The position numbers and the translations under genes are program-made. Below the pieces are notes generated by a model, which was given only the letters and a program-made list of their open reading frames with translations, did not search any database and was not told where the DNA came from. A DNA stretch of 64,000 bases from WLXB01 sp040221475 (GTDB lineage Bacteria; Pseudomonadota; Alphaproteobacteria; Rhodospirillales; Rhodospirillaceae): contig JAVKEJ010000032.1 in the NCBI GenBank assembly GCA_040221475.1, positions 806,001 through 870,000 on the forward strand, given 5' to 3'. Shown here one piece after another: positions 9,515-18,841 of the stretch (its first letter is position 1; the number at the start of each line of letters is the position of its first letter).

Positions 9515-10162
9515 ATGCACACGCCTCAAACAGAAACGCCAATCCTTAGTGTTGAGGGATTATCCGCCCGCCGCGGCGGGCGTGCTATTTTTGAAAATGT
9601 GTCGTTTCACCTCACCTCCGGTGAAGCGGCGGTGATTACCGGCCCCAACGGCAGCGGAAAATCCACCTTGTTGCGCGTGCTGGCTGGGCTTTTGCCCCTC
9701 GACAACGGCATGGTGACCGTGACTCCGGAACTGCCATATGCGATCTGCTATGCCGGGCATCGTGATGGCCTCAAGGGGGCTTTAACTGTCTTTGAGAACC
9801 TCAGCTTCTGGTCAAAAATTTATGGTGTTGAGATGGCGGCAACCCAGCAGGTCATTGACCGCATGGCCCTGAATGCCGTTGTCGATATGCCAGCAGATTT
9901 TTTGTCGGCAGGCTGGCGGCGACGGGCCGGACTGGCGCGGCTGCTGCTCAGCAACGCCCCCATCTGGCTGCTGGATGAACCCTATACGGCGCTGGATACC
10001 GAGAATGTGGGTCGGATTGATGCTGTTTTGAGTGAACATGTAACAGGCGGCGGTATTGCCATCCTCGCGACCCATCAGCAGCCAGGTTTCGAACCCAATC
10101 ATCGCATCGAGATGTCAGACTATCCTGCGGTGAGCGCTGCTGAGATGGAGCGAGACTGGTGA
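9515..10162 (+). CDS. ccmA: Heme exporter ATP-binding protein CcmA
   Basis: ABC ATPase of the CcmABCD complex, which releases holo-CcmE during System I cytochrome c maturation at the inner membrane. Walker A is GPNGSGKST, Walker B is IWLLDEPYTALD, and the degenerate signature region SAGWRRRAGLARLLL is typical of CcmA. The start is uncertain: ATGs at 9503 and 9515 are both possible and neither has a strong ribosome binding site. The gene overlaps ccmB by four bases (GTGA), implying translational coupling. First gene of the ccm operon. Confidence 0.93.
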   Translation: MHTPQTETPILSVEGLSARRGGRAIFENVSFHLTSGEAAVITGPNGSGKSTLLRVLAGLLPLDNGMVTVTPELPYAICYAGHRDGLKGALTVFENLSFWSKIYGVEMAATQQVIDRMALNAVVDMPADFLSAGWRRRAGLARLLLSNAPIWLLDEPYTALDTENVGRIDAVLSEHVTGGGIAILATHQQPGFEPNHRIEMSDYPAVSAAEMERDW

Positions 10163-10824
10163 GCACGTTCCTCACCCTGATTAAACGGGACATCAGCCTG
10201 TCGATGCGCCATCGCGCTGACACCCTCATGGTGTGCGGCTTTTTTGCCATCACCGTGATCCTGTTTCCGTTTGGCATAGGACCGGAACCGGGGGTTCTGG
10301 AGCGGGTTGGGGCCGGTGTGCTGTGGGTGACCGCCCTCTTGGCCGCGTTGCTCTCGCTGGATCATCTGTTTGCCGATGACGAACAGGATGGCGCCTTGGA
10401 TTTGCTACGCACAGCCCCGGTGTCGCCAACGGTCGTGGTGGCGGCAAAGATCATCGCCCACTGGCTGACCACGGGTCTGCCGTTGACCTTATTGGCCCCT
10501 ATCCTTGGCATAACACTGCAAATGCCAGCATCGTCAGCTCTACCGATGATCACGGCCCTTCTCTTGGGGACGCCAACTTTGAGCCTGATTGGGGCTTTAG
10601 GCGCGGCCCTGACCCTTGGGGTGCGCCGGAAAGGTGTTCTGCTGCCACTCGTCATCCTCCCCTTGTATATCCCCGTCTTGATTTTTGGGGTTGGTGCTGT
10701 GGATACGGCGGCCATGGGATTCTCAAACAGCGGCCCCTATGCGGTGTTGGGCGGGCTGCTGTTGATCGCAGCCGCCCTGTGTCCCTGGGCCGCCGCTGGA
10801 GCACTCAAACTCACCTCCGAATAA
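10159..10824 (+). CDS. ccmB: Heme exporter membrane protein CcmB
   Basis: A 221-residue, roughly six-helix integral membrane protein, the permease subunit paired with CcmA. The N-terminal FLTLIKRDISLSMRHRADT and the following LLSLDHLFADDEQDGALDLL are characteristic of CcmB. It starts at a GTG overlapping the ccmA stop. ccmC follows after about 70 bases. Confidence 0.95.
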   Translation: MSTFLTLIKRDISLSMRHRADTLMVCGFFAITVILFPFGIGPEPGVLERVGAGVLWVTALLAALLSLDHLFADDEQDGALDLLRTAPVSPTVVVAAKIIAHWLTTGLPLTLLAPILGITLQMPASSALPMITALLLGTPTLSLIGALGAALTLGVRRKGVLLPLVILPLYIPVLIFGVGAVDTAAMGFSNSGPYAVLGGLLLIAAALCPWAAAGALKLTSE

Positions 10825-10896
10825 CACCTCGATTCTGGCCCATCAAAGGCCGGATTCAGGTTGGCTTTGCAGACGGAAGAAGGTAAGCCTTTGGAT

Positions 10897-11610
10897 ATGC
10901 ACGCTTTTGCCAATCCAACGCGGTTCCTCAAACTCGCGTCTGCAGTCCAGCCCTGGGCCGTCACCTTATGTGTCGCCTGTTTTGTGGTTGGCGTGCCCCT
11001 CGCTTTGGTCTTCTCACCCCCGGATTACCAACAGGGCGACACGGTCAGAATCATGTACATCCATGTGCCTGCCGCCTGGATGGGATTGTTTGTCTATGCG
11101 GCCATGGCCATCAGCAGCGCCTCTTATCTGATCTGGCGGCATCCGGTTGCCAGCATGATTGCCCGGGCGTCGGCTCCCATCGGCGCAACATTCACAGCCC
11201 TGTGCCTACTCACCGGCATGCTGTGGGGCGAACCCATGTGGGGAACGCCCTGGGTTTGGGATGCCCGGCTGACGTCCATGCTGGTGCTTTTTTTTCTGTA
11301 TCTTGGATACATGGCGCTCGGTGATGCGTTTGACAGCCCCGAGCAGGGTGAAAAGGCGGCTGCCATTCTGGCGCTTGTTGGCTCTGTTAATTTGCCGATC
11401 ATTAAATTCTCGGTGGATTGGTGGAATAGCCTTCACCAACCGTCCATATTGTCTATGCAAGGCATCTCCGTCGCTTCAGAGATGCTGCTGCCGCTGTTCC
11501 TGATGGTTGGCGCGTTCCAATTTTATTATGTCGTGGTGGTTTTTATGCGGGTCCGCACCCGGTTTTTAACCGCCAAAATCCGCGCCGCGCGCCTGCAACG
11601 CGGCATATAA
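10897..11610 (+). CDS. ccmC: Heme-handling protein CcmC
   Basis: A membrane protein of the heme-handling family that loads heme onto CcmE. It carries the tryptophan-rich WWD-type motif WGTPWVWDARLTS and conserved periplasmic histidines (MYIHVPAAWMG, WWNSLHQPSI). I start it at ATG 10897 (237 residues). In-frame TTG codons at 10861 and 10891 are alternatives; AGAAGG is better spaced for the latter. Confidence 0.95.
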   Translation: MHAFANPTRFLKLASAVQPWAVTLCVACFVVGVPLALVFSPPDYQQGDTVRIMYIHVPAAWMGLFVYAAMAISSASYLIWRHPVASMIARASAPIGATFTALCLLTGMLWGEPMWGTPWVWDARLTSMLVLFFLYLGYMALGDAFDSPEQGEKAAAILALVGSVNLPIIKFSVDWWNSLHQPSILSMQGISVASEMLLPLFLMVGAFQFYYVVVVFMRVRTRFLTAKIRAARLQRGI

Positions 11611-11666
11611 GGTCAGGCATCGTAGGCTCACTCTTAACGCTCTGAAGGATAAACGGGTCAAATCGC

Positions 11667-11909
11667 GTGGAAAATCTGCAAGCCTTTTTCGAAATGGGTG
11701 GATACGCCGTTTATGTCTGGTCGTCCTATGCGCTGGCCCTCATCGGCTTGGGCGGACTGGTGATTCTCTCCCGTCGTTCACACACCAAGGCTCAGGCAGA
11801 ATTGGACCTCTTGCGTCCACCAAAAGAAAAGACCACATCACAAAGTAGTGCTGAAGCGCCTGCAACTCATCTCCCACCGGAGCAAGGGATAGACCCTCGT
11901 GAAGCGTAA
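11667..11909 (+). CDS. ccmD: Heme exporter protein CcmD
   Basis: A small (80-residue) single-pass membrane protein that stabilises CcmABC-CcmE. It begins with a GTG codon, has one helix (about residues 13-35, including YVWSSYALALIGLGGL) and a basic stretch, then an unusually long hydrophilic Pro/Ser-rich tail. Its end overlaps the ccmE start by 11 bases. Identified by size, topology and position. Confidence 0.9.
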   Translation: MENLQAFFEMGGYAVYVWSSYALALIGLGGLVILSRRSHTKAQAELDLLRPPKEKTTSQSSAEAPATHLPPEQGIDPREA

Positions 11910-12402
11910 AACCCAACGGATGTATTTTCTGATGCTGGGCGGACTGGCCCTGGCAGCTGGAACAGCCCTTATGCTGACGGCGTTCGAAGACAGTATTGTT
12001 TTCTTCTACAGCCCGACAGAAATTCAGCAGCAATCCATTGAACCCGGGCAGCGTATCCGCATCGGCGGTTTGGTCGCGGAAGGCAGCGTCAACGCCGATG
12101 GCGAACGTGTTTCGTTTACCGTGACCGATACGGTCGAAAGCCTCGACATCACTTATCAGGGTATCTTGCCAGATCTGTTTCGTGAGGGTCAGGGCATTGT
12201 CGCAGAAGGCTACCTGCTTGCATCGGGTGTCTTCCAAGCCTCAGACGTGCTGGCGAAACATGACGAAAACTACATGCCGCCGGAAGTGGCAGAGGCCATT
12301 AAAGCGGCTGGAGAATGGCGCGGCGAACAAGACAAAGCCACACAGGCGATCGCTGTCGAGCAAGGGAATACGCCGTCTGTGGAACAGGGGTCCTCCCCAT
12401 GA
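11899..12402 (+). CDS. ccmE: Periplasmic heme chaperone CcmE
   Basis: A 167-residue membrane-anchored heme chaperone. It has one N-terminal helix (about residues 9-29) and an OB-fold. The covalent heme-binding histidine is H121 in LAKHDENYMP, with the conserved tyrosine Y125. The tail is hydrophilic. It starts with GTG inside ccmD, and its stop overlaps the ccmF start (ATGA). Confidence 0.96.
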   Translation: MKRKTQRMYFLMLGGLALAAGTALMLTAFEDSIVFFYSPTEIQQQSIEPGQRIRIGGLVAEGSVNADGERVSFTVTDTVESLDITYQGILPDLFREGQGIVAEGYLLASGVFQASDVLAKHDENYMPPEVAEAIKAAGEWRGEQDKATQAIAVEQGNTPSVEQGSSP

Positions 12403-14390
12403 GCCCGGAGCTTGGCCACTTCGCGTTGGTGCTGGCCCTGCCGGTCGCCCTTGCCCAGTCGATTGTGCCCCTGATTGGTGCCTATCGACGTGACGCTGCC
12501 TTAATGGCCATCGCCGGCCCGGCAGCCCTGCTTCAAATGTTGCTCATTGGCACAGCTTTCGCCGCCCTGACGCATGCCTTCATCGTCTCTGACTTTTCAG
12601 TCATGAATGTGTTTCAGAACTCTCACACCTCGAAACCGTTGCTCTACAAAATCACAGGCGTGTGGGGCAATCACGAAGGCTCTTTGTTGCTCTGGGTGGC
12701 CATCCTCGCGGTTTTTGGCGCTGCGGTTGCCGCCTTTGGCGGGGCCTTGCCAGATCGATTGAAGGCCCGGGCCCTCGCCGTGCAGGGCATGATTGGTCTT
12801 GGCTTCATCGCCTTTATTTTGTTCACCTCCAATCCGTTCTTGCGGGTGGACCCCATCCCGGTACAGGGCCAGGGCTTGAACCCTTTGCTGCAAGACCCCG
12901 GTCTCGCCTTCCACCCGCCCATGCTCTATCTCGGATATGTCGGATTCTCGATGGCGTTCTCCTTTGCCATCGCGGCTCTGCTGGAAGGCCGCGTTGACGC
13001 CGCCTGGGCGCGCTGGGTGCGTCCTTGGACCTTGGCCGCGTGGTCGTTCTTAACCGTTGGCATCGGCCTCGGGTCATGGTGGGCCTACTACGAACTCGGC
13101 TGGGGCGGCTGGTGGTTTTGGGACCCGGTTGAGAATGCTTCTTTCATTCCCTGGCTGACCGGAACGGCGCTGTTGCATTCAGCCATCGTGGTCGAAAAAC
13201 GCGAAGCCCTGAAAAGCTGGACGGTCCTTCTAGCCATCATCACTTTTTCACTGAGCCTTCTCGGCACATTCCTAGTGCGCTCTGGCATCCTCACCTCTGT
13301 TCACGCCTTTGCCTCCGACCCGACACGCGGCGTGTTTGTATTGGGCATGCTCGTCGTCGCCGTAGGTGGTTCTCTGGCGCTGTATGCAGCGAAAGCCCCG
13401 GCGCTTGAACCAGGCGGGCTATTCGCGCCGGTGTCACGCGAAGGTGGATTGCTGATCAACAACCTGTTCCTGTCGACCGCCGCAGCGACGGTGTTGCTGG
13501 GCACGCTGTACCCGCTGATCGCCGAAGCCCTTGAACTAGGCACACTCTCGGTGGGCGAACCTTACTTTAACACCGTGTTTATACCGTTGATGGTGCCCTT
13601 GGTGATCGTGATGGGTATCGGCCCTTTGATGTCGTGGAAACGCAGCGATTTAGCCGGCGTGATTGGGCGCTTAAAAGGCGCGCTGGTCGCTGTCGTCGTA
13701 ATTTTTGGCATTGCCTTGGCCATGAGCGGGACATCGGTGGTCGATATTGCCGGTGCCGCGGGCATGGGGCTGGCCGCTTGGCTGTTCGCCTCAGCTTTCA
13801 TTGAATGGTCGGCGCGAGTCAAACTGTTTGGCGGCTCACTCGGCGCCGCCTGGCAGCGCGTAAAATCTCTACCCCGTGCCTCTCATGGCATGACAGTGGC
13901 CCACATGGGCATGGCCATTCTGATTGCCGGGGTCTCTGGCTCCAGCGCCTGGAAGCAGGAAAATATTCTCACCATGGTGGCCGGGGAGTCTGTGGAGGTC
14001 GCAGGATTCACCGTAACCTTTAACGGTGCCGAACTTGTGCAGGGACCAAACTATGAATCCTTACAGGGCACATTTACGGCGCGAAAGGGCAACAGCACGG
14101 TAACATTAACACCCGAACGCCGGGTCTATGACCAACCGGTACAACAAACAACAGAAGCCGCGATTCACACCACATTCTGGTCCGACCTTTACCTGGTCAT
14201 CGGTGATGGCCCTGGCGACCGGGAACAATTTGTCGTCCGCGCCTTCTTCGAACCATTCGTACCCTTCTTGTGGTACGGCATCCTGTTGATGGGCTTCGGG
14301 GGATGTATCTCTTTGACCGACCGGCGTCACCGCATTGGCGCCCCAAAGCGTGCCACGGCCAGCGCCCACCCTGCTGAGGTTGAGGCTTAG
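12399..14390 (+). CDS. ccmF: Cytochrome c heme lyase subunit CcmF
   Basis: A large polytopic membrane protein (663 residues) that ligates heme to apocytochrome c together with CcmH and CcmI. It shows the WWD heme-handling motif GWGGWWFWDPVEN and the typical GVWGNHEGSLLLW region. The ATG at 12399 overlaps the ccmE stop by four bases, which supports this start over a longer in-frame extension. Length and topology are normal. Confidence 0.96.
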   Translation: MSPELGHFALVLALPVALAQSIVPLIGAYRRDAALMAIAGPAALLQMLLIGTAFAALTHAFIVSDFSVMNVFQNSHTSKPLLYKITGVWGNHEGSLLLWVAILAVFGAAVAAFGGALPDRLKARALAVQGMIGLGFIAFILFTSNPFLRVDPIPVQGQGLNPLLQDPGLAFHPPMLYLGYVGFSMAFSFAIAALLEGRVDAAWARWVRPWTLAAWSFLTVGIGLGSWWAYYELGWGGWWFWDPVENASFIPWLTGTALLHSAIVVEKREALKSWTVLLAIITFSLSLLGTFLVRSGILTSVHAFASDPTRGVFVLGMLVVAVGGSLALYAAKAPALEPGGLFAPVSREGGLLINNLFLSTAAATVLLGTLYPLIAEALELGTLSVGEPYFNTVFIPLMVPLVIVMGIGPLMSWKRSDLAGVIGRLKGALVAVVVIFGIALAMSGTSVVDIAGAAGMGLAAWLFASAFIEWSARVKLFGGSLGAAWQRVKSLPRASHGMTVAHMGMAILIAGVSGSSAWKQENILTMVAGESVEVAGFTVTFNGAELVQGPNYESLQGTFTARKGNSTVTLTPERRVYDQPVQQTTEAAIHTTFWSDLYLVIGDGPGDREQFVVRAFFEPFVPFLWYGILLMGFGGCISLTDRRHRIGAPKRATASAHPAEVEA

Positions 14391-14395
14391 TCGCC

Positions 14396-15004
14396 ATGAC
14401 GGAAGAGACGTCCAACGAAGCGACCAACGAACCTTCAACGCGTGTCCCGCGCCGTCGATGGATTGCCATCTTGCCCGTGGTTATTGCCGTGCTGTTAGGG
14501 GGGGTGTTTGCGAAACGCCTCGCCGACGTGAAAGACGGACTAGACCCGACGGTCTTACAAAGCGTTCTCTTAAATACGCCGGTCCCAGACCTAGATCTGC
14601 CGCCGCTGCCTGGACGAGATCGTGTAGCAGACGGCATCAAAACAGAACATTTAAAGGGCGAAGTCAGCCTGGTAAACATCTGGGGCTCCTGGTGCATTGC
14701 CTGTCTGGCGGAACATCCTTTGCTGATGGCCATTCAAGGCCAGTCTGATGTGCCGATTCATGGCATCGCCTGGCGGGACGACCCACAGGCGAGCCTCAAA
14801 TGGCTTGGCCGCCACGGCGACCCTTATAGCCGCATCGGACAAGACCCGATCAGTGAAGCCGCGATTGCCTTTGGTGTGACAGGCGCGCCGGAAACATTTG
14901 TGGTCGATGCCAATGGAATCATTCGCTACAAGCACACCGGACCGATCAGCCCTGACGATTGGTCCAATACGATTCAGCCTTTGATCGAACAACTCCGGCA
15001 GTGA
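14396..15004 (+). CDS. ccmG: Thiol:disulfide interchange protein CcmG/DsbE
   Basis: A 202-residue membrane-anchored thioredoxin-fold protein that keeps apocytochrome cysteines reduced. One N-terminal helix (about 22-40) is followed by the redox site WCIAC (C100 and C103) and the cis-proline region GAPETFVVD. The site has Ala where CcmG proteins usually have Pro (W-C-x-P-C). It starts five bases after ccmF and overlaps the ccmH GTG start. Confidence 0.93.
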   Translation: MTEETSNEATNEPSTRVPRRRWIAILPVVIAVLLGGVFAKRLADVKDGLDPTVLQSVLLNTPVPDLDLPPLPGRDRVADGIKTEHLKGEVSLVNIWGSWCIACLAEHPLLMAIQGQSDVPIHGIAWRDDPQASLKWLGRHGDPYSRIGQDPISEAAIAFGVTGAPETFVVDANGIIRYKHTGPISPDDWSNTIQPLIEQLRQ

Positions 15005-15501
15005 ACAGCATGCACCGATATATCGCGGCCTCCATCGCAGCCCTGATTTTCATGCTTGGCGTACAGGCGCTGGCCGTAGACCCCTATGAGGTATTGGAAG
15101 ATCCCGTTCTGGAACAACGCGCGCGGGCTTTGAGCCAGGAACTGCGCTGCGTGGTCTGTCAGAATGAATCTATTGATGACTCCAACGCAGAATTGGCCAG
15201 GGACATGCGGCGTTTGGTGCGGCAACGGGTGACCCAGGGCGACAGTGACGAAGATGTGTTGTCGTACATGGTCGAACGCTATGGTGATTTCGTTCTTCTG
15301 CGACCGCAGTTTAAACCCCAAAACTATGTGTTGTGGTTCGGACCCTTCGTCCTGCTGCTGTGCGGTGCTGTTGTGGTGCGCCAGTACATGCGCCAACAGA
15401 AGCCAAAAACGCCGACCCCGCTTTCTGAGGCAGAACAAAAAGAACTCGCAGCGCTCATGGCAGAAACGAATTCAGAGTCTGCTGGAGACAAACCCTCATG
15501 A
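15001..15501 (+). CDS. ccmH: Cytochrome c maturation protein CcmH/CycL
   Basis: A periplasm-facing, thiol-oxidoreductase-like subunit of the heme lyase. It has a signal peptide, the diagnostic LRCVVCQN motif (C50 and C53), and a C-terminal helix (YVLWFGPFVLLLCGAVVV). I start it at GTG 15001, which overlaps the ccmG stop as GTGA; ATG 15010 is the alternative. The end overlaps ccmI by four bases. Confidence 0.94.
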   Translation: MNSMHRYIAASIAALIFMLGVQALAVDPYEVLEDPVLEQRARALSQELRCVVCQNESIDDSNAELARDMRRLVRQRVTQGDSDEDVLSYMVERYGDFVLLRPQFKPQNYVLWFGPFVLLLCGAVVVRQYMRQQKPKTPTPLSEAEQKELAALMAETNSESAGDKPS

Positions 15502-16952
15502 TCTGGGCTGGATATGCGATTTTAATTTTGGTGTCCGTGGCCGGGCTGGTATGGCCGGTCCTGAAGCATGCCAAATCTGCCGCCCAAAACACCGAGCCGG
15601 ATCAAGCTGTTTACCGTGCGCAACTGAACGAAGTTGAGCGCGATGCTGCGCAAGGTCTGTTAGATGCCGAAGAAGCAGAGACCGCCCGAACAGAAATCAA
15701 GCGCCGCCTGCTGGCCGCCAATCGCAGAGCCGCAGGCGAAAACCAGTATGGCAGCCCCGTGGCCCGTGCAGTCGCCCTGACCTGCATTATTATTCTGGTG
15801 CCCACTTTATCTGCGGCGGTGTACTGGAGCATTGGTGCCCCAGGTTTGGCCGGCGCCCCAATTGAAGACCGCCGCGCGGTCGCCCGCGAAAATCCGGAAA
15901 GTGCAGACTTTTCAGTTCTCATAGAGCAATTGGCGGAGACGCTGCGTCAAAATCCAGAGAGCACAGACGGCTGGCTGCTGTTGGCCCGCAGTTACCGGCA
16001 AGTGAACAGAATGGAAGAGTCTGTGCAGGCTTTCCGCCAAGCTTTGTCGACAGGCGTAAACGACCCCCTGGTTTATGCAGAATTCGCGGATACGTTGATC
16101 GCCGCCAACGGGGGTGTTGTCACAGCAGAAGCCGTCAACGTGTTTGAAGGTGTTTTGAGAGCGGACCGCAACGAACCCAGAGCCCGGTTTTATCTCGGCC
16201 TCGCCCGGGCCCAAGCAGAAGATCCGCAAGGGGCCATTGCCATTTGGCGAGACCTGACCGCTGGTGCACCAGACGACGCCCCTTGGCTGCCCATGGTGCG
16301 TGATCAAATGAGCCAGATCGCCATGCGTGCAGGCGTGATGCCGATGACCGTCACCCCGCGCCATCCTCTAGACGGCATAGCCAGTTCACCTTCAGAGGCC
16401 ACTCGGGAGATCACGACGGAGGCAGCTGATACAGGTGTCCCAGCCGCAGATGAAGACGATTTCCGTCCCGATGTCAGTCAGTTAGCTGGCCGGTTTTCCG
16501 GCTCTGAATTAACCATGATTCAGGAAATGGTTGGCGGCCTGGAAGCGCGGCTGGAATTTGAGCCTGACGACTTTGATGGATGGATGCAATTGGGCCGGTC
16601 GTACACGGTTCTTGGAAATCCAGAGAAAGCCGCAAACGCATTTCGTGCAGCAAGCGCACAACGCGCAGACAGCCTTCAAGCCCGCGTTCAACTGGCCAAC
16701 GCCTTACTCCAACCTGCCGCACAGCAAGATGGTTTGCCCGCGGAGTTGAACACCGTTGTTGCTGAAATTCTTACGCTTGATGCCCAAAACGCCGACGGTT
16801 TATTTATTTCAGGACTGCTTGCCGCGAATATGGGGAACACAGCAGAGGCCCGCCAACGCTGGGAACAGTTATTACAAATTCTGCCTGCGGGGGATCCGGC
16901 CCGTGACGCCGTGCAGGCCCGCCTTGCAGATTTAAATCAAATTGAAGATTGA
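15498..16952 (+). CDS. ccmI: Cytochrome c maturation TPR protein CcmI/CycH
   Basis: A 484-residue apocytochrome chaperone. Two helices near the N-terminus (about 3-22 and 92-110) flank a cytoplasmic loop containing YRAQLNEVERDAAQGLL, the CcmI hallmark. Periplasmic TPR-like repeats follow (for example DGWLLLARSYRQVNRMEESV and DGWMQLGRSYTVLGNPEKAA). Last gene of the ccm operon, joined to ccmH by an ATGA overlap. Confidence 0.94.
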   Translation: MIWAGYAILILVSVAGLVWPVLKHAKSAAQNTEPDQAVYRAQLNEVERDAAQGLLDAEEAETARTEIKRRLLAANRRAAGENQYGSPVARAVALTCIIILVPTLSAAVYWSIGAPGLAGAPIEDRRAVARENPESADFSVLIEQLAETLRQNPESTDGWLLLARSYRQVNRMEESVQAFRQALSTGVNDPLVYAEFADTLIAANGGVVTAEAVNVFEGVLRADRNEPRARFYLGLARAQAEDPQGAIAIWRDLTAGAPDDAPWLPMVRDQMSQIAMRAGVMPMTVTPRHPLDGIASSPSEATREITTEAADTGVPAADEDDFRPDVSQLAGRFSGSELTMIQEMVGGLEARLEFEPDDFDGWMQLGRSYTVLGNPEKAANAFRAASAQRADSLQARVQLANALLQPAAQQDGLPAELNTVVAEILTLDAQNADGLFISGLLAANMGNTAEARQRWEQLLQILPAGDPARDAVQARLADLNQIED

Positions 16953-17039
16953 TCAAATTAACGATGCCCTAAACTGGCGGATGGGCAAGCCAGAGCAAAA
17001 ATTTCAGACTCAGCCCAACCTCGGGCAAAGGAGACGCCT

Positions 17040-17648
17040 GTGATATCGCCCCTGACCAAACGCATTATCATTGGACTATTCGTCGCCTTGAGCACCGCCT
17101 TGATCCTCGCTTTGTATCTGCCGATCTTTCGTCCATCAGCCGACAATACGGTGGTTGAAGGGTCGGCCGCCATTGGAGGGGCGTTTGTCCTCAGCAATCA
17201 CAATGGTGAGGTTGTCGATGAGCAAATTTTGCTCGGTCATTACAGTCTTGTCTATTTCGGCTTCACCTATTGCCCTGACATCTGCCCCATGACCTTGCAA
17301 ATCGTTGCGGATGCAATTGATTTGTTGCCGGGACAAAAAAGTGAACTGGTGCAACCGGTCTTTATTTCCTTAGACCCGAAACGCGACACCACAGCAACAC
17401 TGAACGCTTACGTGAACAACTTTCACAGCCGGATGATTGGCCTGACCGGCACCGCCGAACAGGTGCAGGCCGCCGCCCAGGCGTATCGCGTATTTTACCG
17501 GGAAGTCCCCATCGGAGACGCGGGCGATTACACCATCGATCATTCAGGCTACCTGTATTTGATGAACCGGAGCGGACGTTACATTGATCATTTCCGCAAA
17601 GACGTGACGGTGGAGCAACTGACCTCGCGGCTGCGGGAGTTGCTGTGA
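17040..17648 (+). CDS. SCO1/SenC family copper chaperone
   Basis: A 202-residue membrane-anchored thioredoxin-like protein of the SCO family, which helps assemble the CuA centre of cytochrome c oxidase. It has one N-terminal helix (about 8-28), the copper-binding CPDICP motif (C78 and C82), and the distal histidine in YTIDHSGYLYLM. Placement after the ccm genes fits respiratory-chain biogenesis. It overlaps the next gene by four bases. Confidence 0.93.
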   Translation: MISPLTKRIIIGLFVALSTALILALYLPIFRPSADNTVVEGSAAIGGAFVLSNHNGEVVDEQILLGHYSLVYFGFTYCPDICPMTLQIVADAIDLLPGQKSELVQPVFISLDPKRDTTATLNAYVNNFHSRMIGLTGTAEQVQAAAQAYRVFYREVPIGDAGDYTIDHSGYLYLMNRSGRYIDHFRKDVTVEQLTSRLRELL

Positions 17649-18103
17649 CCGCGTCTGAGGCAACAGAGCGCACGCCGTTCTGGAAAGCAAAAGCGCTGGC
17701 CGAAATGTCAGAAGCGGAGTGGGAGAGTTTGTGCGATGGCTGCGGTAAATGCTGTTTGCATAAACTTCAAGACGCCGACACGGAGGAAATACTCTCGACC
17801 AATGTTGCCTGCCGTTTGCTCGACCTCAAAAGCTGTCAGTGTTCTGATTACCCCAATCGCAAAGTCAAAGTGCCAGACTGTGTACAACTGACGCCGGAAA
17901 CAGCCGGCACTCTGCCCTGGCTGCCGCCAACTTGTGCCTATCGGCTGTTAGCAGAAGGAGAAGATTTGCCGCACTGGCATCCCCTGGTCAGTGGCTCATC
18001 TGAGACGGTGCACGCGGCAGGCATATCCGTGCGGGGCCGATCTATATCAGAAACGAAAGCCGGGCCGCTGGACGGACATATTGTGTTCTGGAAGGACCTT
18101 TAG
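17645..18103 (+). CDS. YcgN-like cysteine-cluster protein (UPF0260 family)
   Basis: A 152-residue soluble protein rich in conserved cysteines. It begins with the family's FWKAKALAEMSEAEWESLCDG pattern, followed by CGKCC, then further cysteines at SCQCSDY, PDCVQL and TCAYRLL. The cysteines suggest a metal or iron-sulfur site, but the function is not established. It starts at a GTG that overlaps the SCO gene stop, so it is probably translated with it. Confidence 0.88.
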   Translation: MTASEATERTPFWKAKALAEMSEAEWESLCDGCGKCCLHKLQDADTEEILSTNVACRLLDLKSCQCSDYPNRKVKVPDCVQLTPETAGTLPWLPPTCAYRLLAEGEDLPHWHPLVSGSSETVHAAGISVRGRSISETKAGPLDGHIVFWKDL

Positions 18104-18105
18104 AC

Positions 18106-18834
18106 TTGCGGCAGGTGGCGCCAGATGAGCGGGTAGACATTTCAACGCCGGATAGACAGATCGTGACTGTCTACCTCAAAGAACACCCTAGAGCGCGCCG
18201 CATCAGTCTTCGGGTCGACCCTGCCCATCATCGGATTGTGCTGATCAAACCCCGCCGCACCAGTAAAAAAGCGGCGATCGCCTTTGCTCAAGACAAGGCA
18301 GACTGGATTACGGACCAAGTAGAACGTCTGCCCAAACCCCGGCCTTTTGCGGATGGCGCGGCTGTGCCGCTTCGCGGAGAAACCCACCTCATTCGCCACT
18401 GCCCCGAAGCAAGACGTGGTGTGTGGACAATAGAAAATCAAATTTGCGTCTCTGGTGAAGCTGCGCACCTCTCACGGCGCGTGACAGATTGGTACAGAGC
18501 AGAGGCCCGCAGGGCAGTGGCTCCGTTGGTGTATGAGTATGCCGAGGCCCTGGGCAAAAAAGTCACCGGCATCACCATTCGGGATACGCGCTCGCGTTGG
18601 GGCAGTTGTACAGCGCAAGGAAAACTATCTTTCAGCTGGCGCCTGATTATGACGCCGCCACACGTCATATCTTATGTCGTTGCCCATGAAGTGGCGCATC
18701 TGTGTGAGATGAACCATTCCGCCCGATTTTGGCAAACGGTCGACCGCTTAGTCGAGGGACGCGATAACGCAGCAGGGTGGCTTAAAACACACGGCCACGA
18801 CCTGCACCGTTATGGATTAGACACCATCAGCTAA
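18106..18834 (+). CDS. YgjP-like zinc metallopeptidase-domain protein
   Basis: A 242-residue protein of the YgjP/WLM-related family. It carries the zinc site HEVAHLCEMNH (H194, E195, H198, third His 204) and the conserved TRSRWGSC motif at 161-168. It appears to start at TTG 18106, two bases after the YcgN-like gene; an in-frame GTG at 18115 is an alternative. The cellular substrate is unknown. It converges with the sleB-like gene. Confidence 0.87.
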   Translation: MRQVAPDERVDISTPDRQIVTVYLKEHPRARRISLRVDPAHHRIVLIKPRRTSKKAAIAFAQDKADWITDQVERLPKPRPFADGAAVPLRGETHLIRHCPEARRGVWTIENQICVSGEAAHLSRRVTDWYRAEARRAVAPLVYEYAEALGKKVTGITIRDTRSRWGSCTAQGKLSFSWRLIMTPPHVISYVVAHEVAHLCEMNHSARFWQTVDRLVEGRDNAAGWLKTHGHDLHRYGLDTIS

Positions 18835-18841
18835 GAGATCC

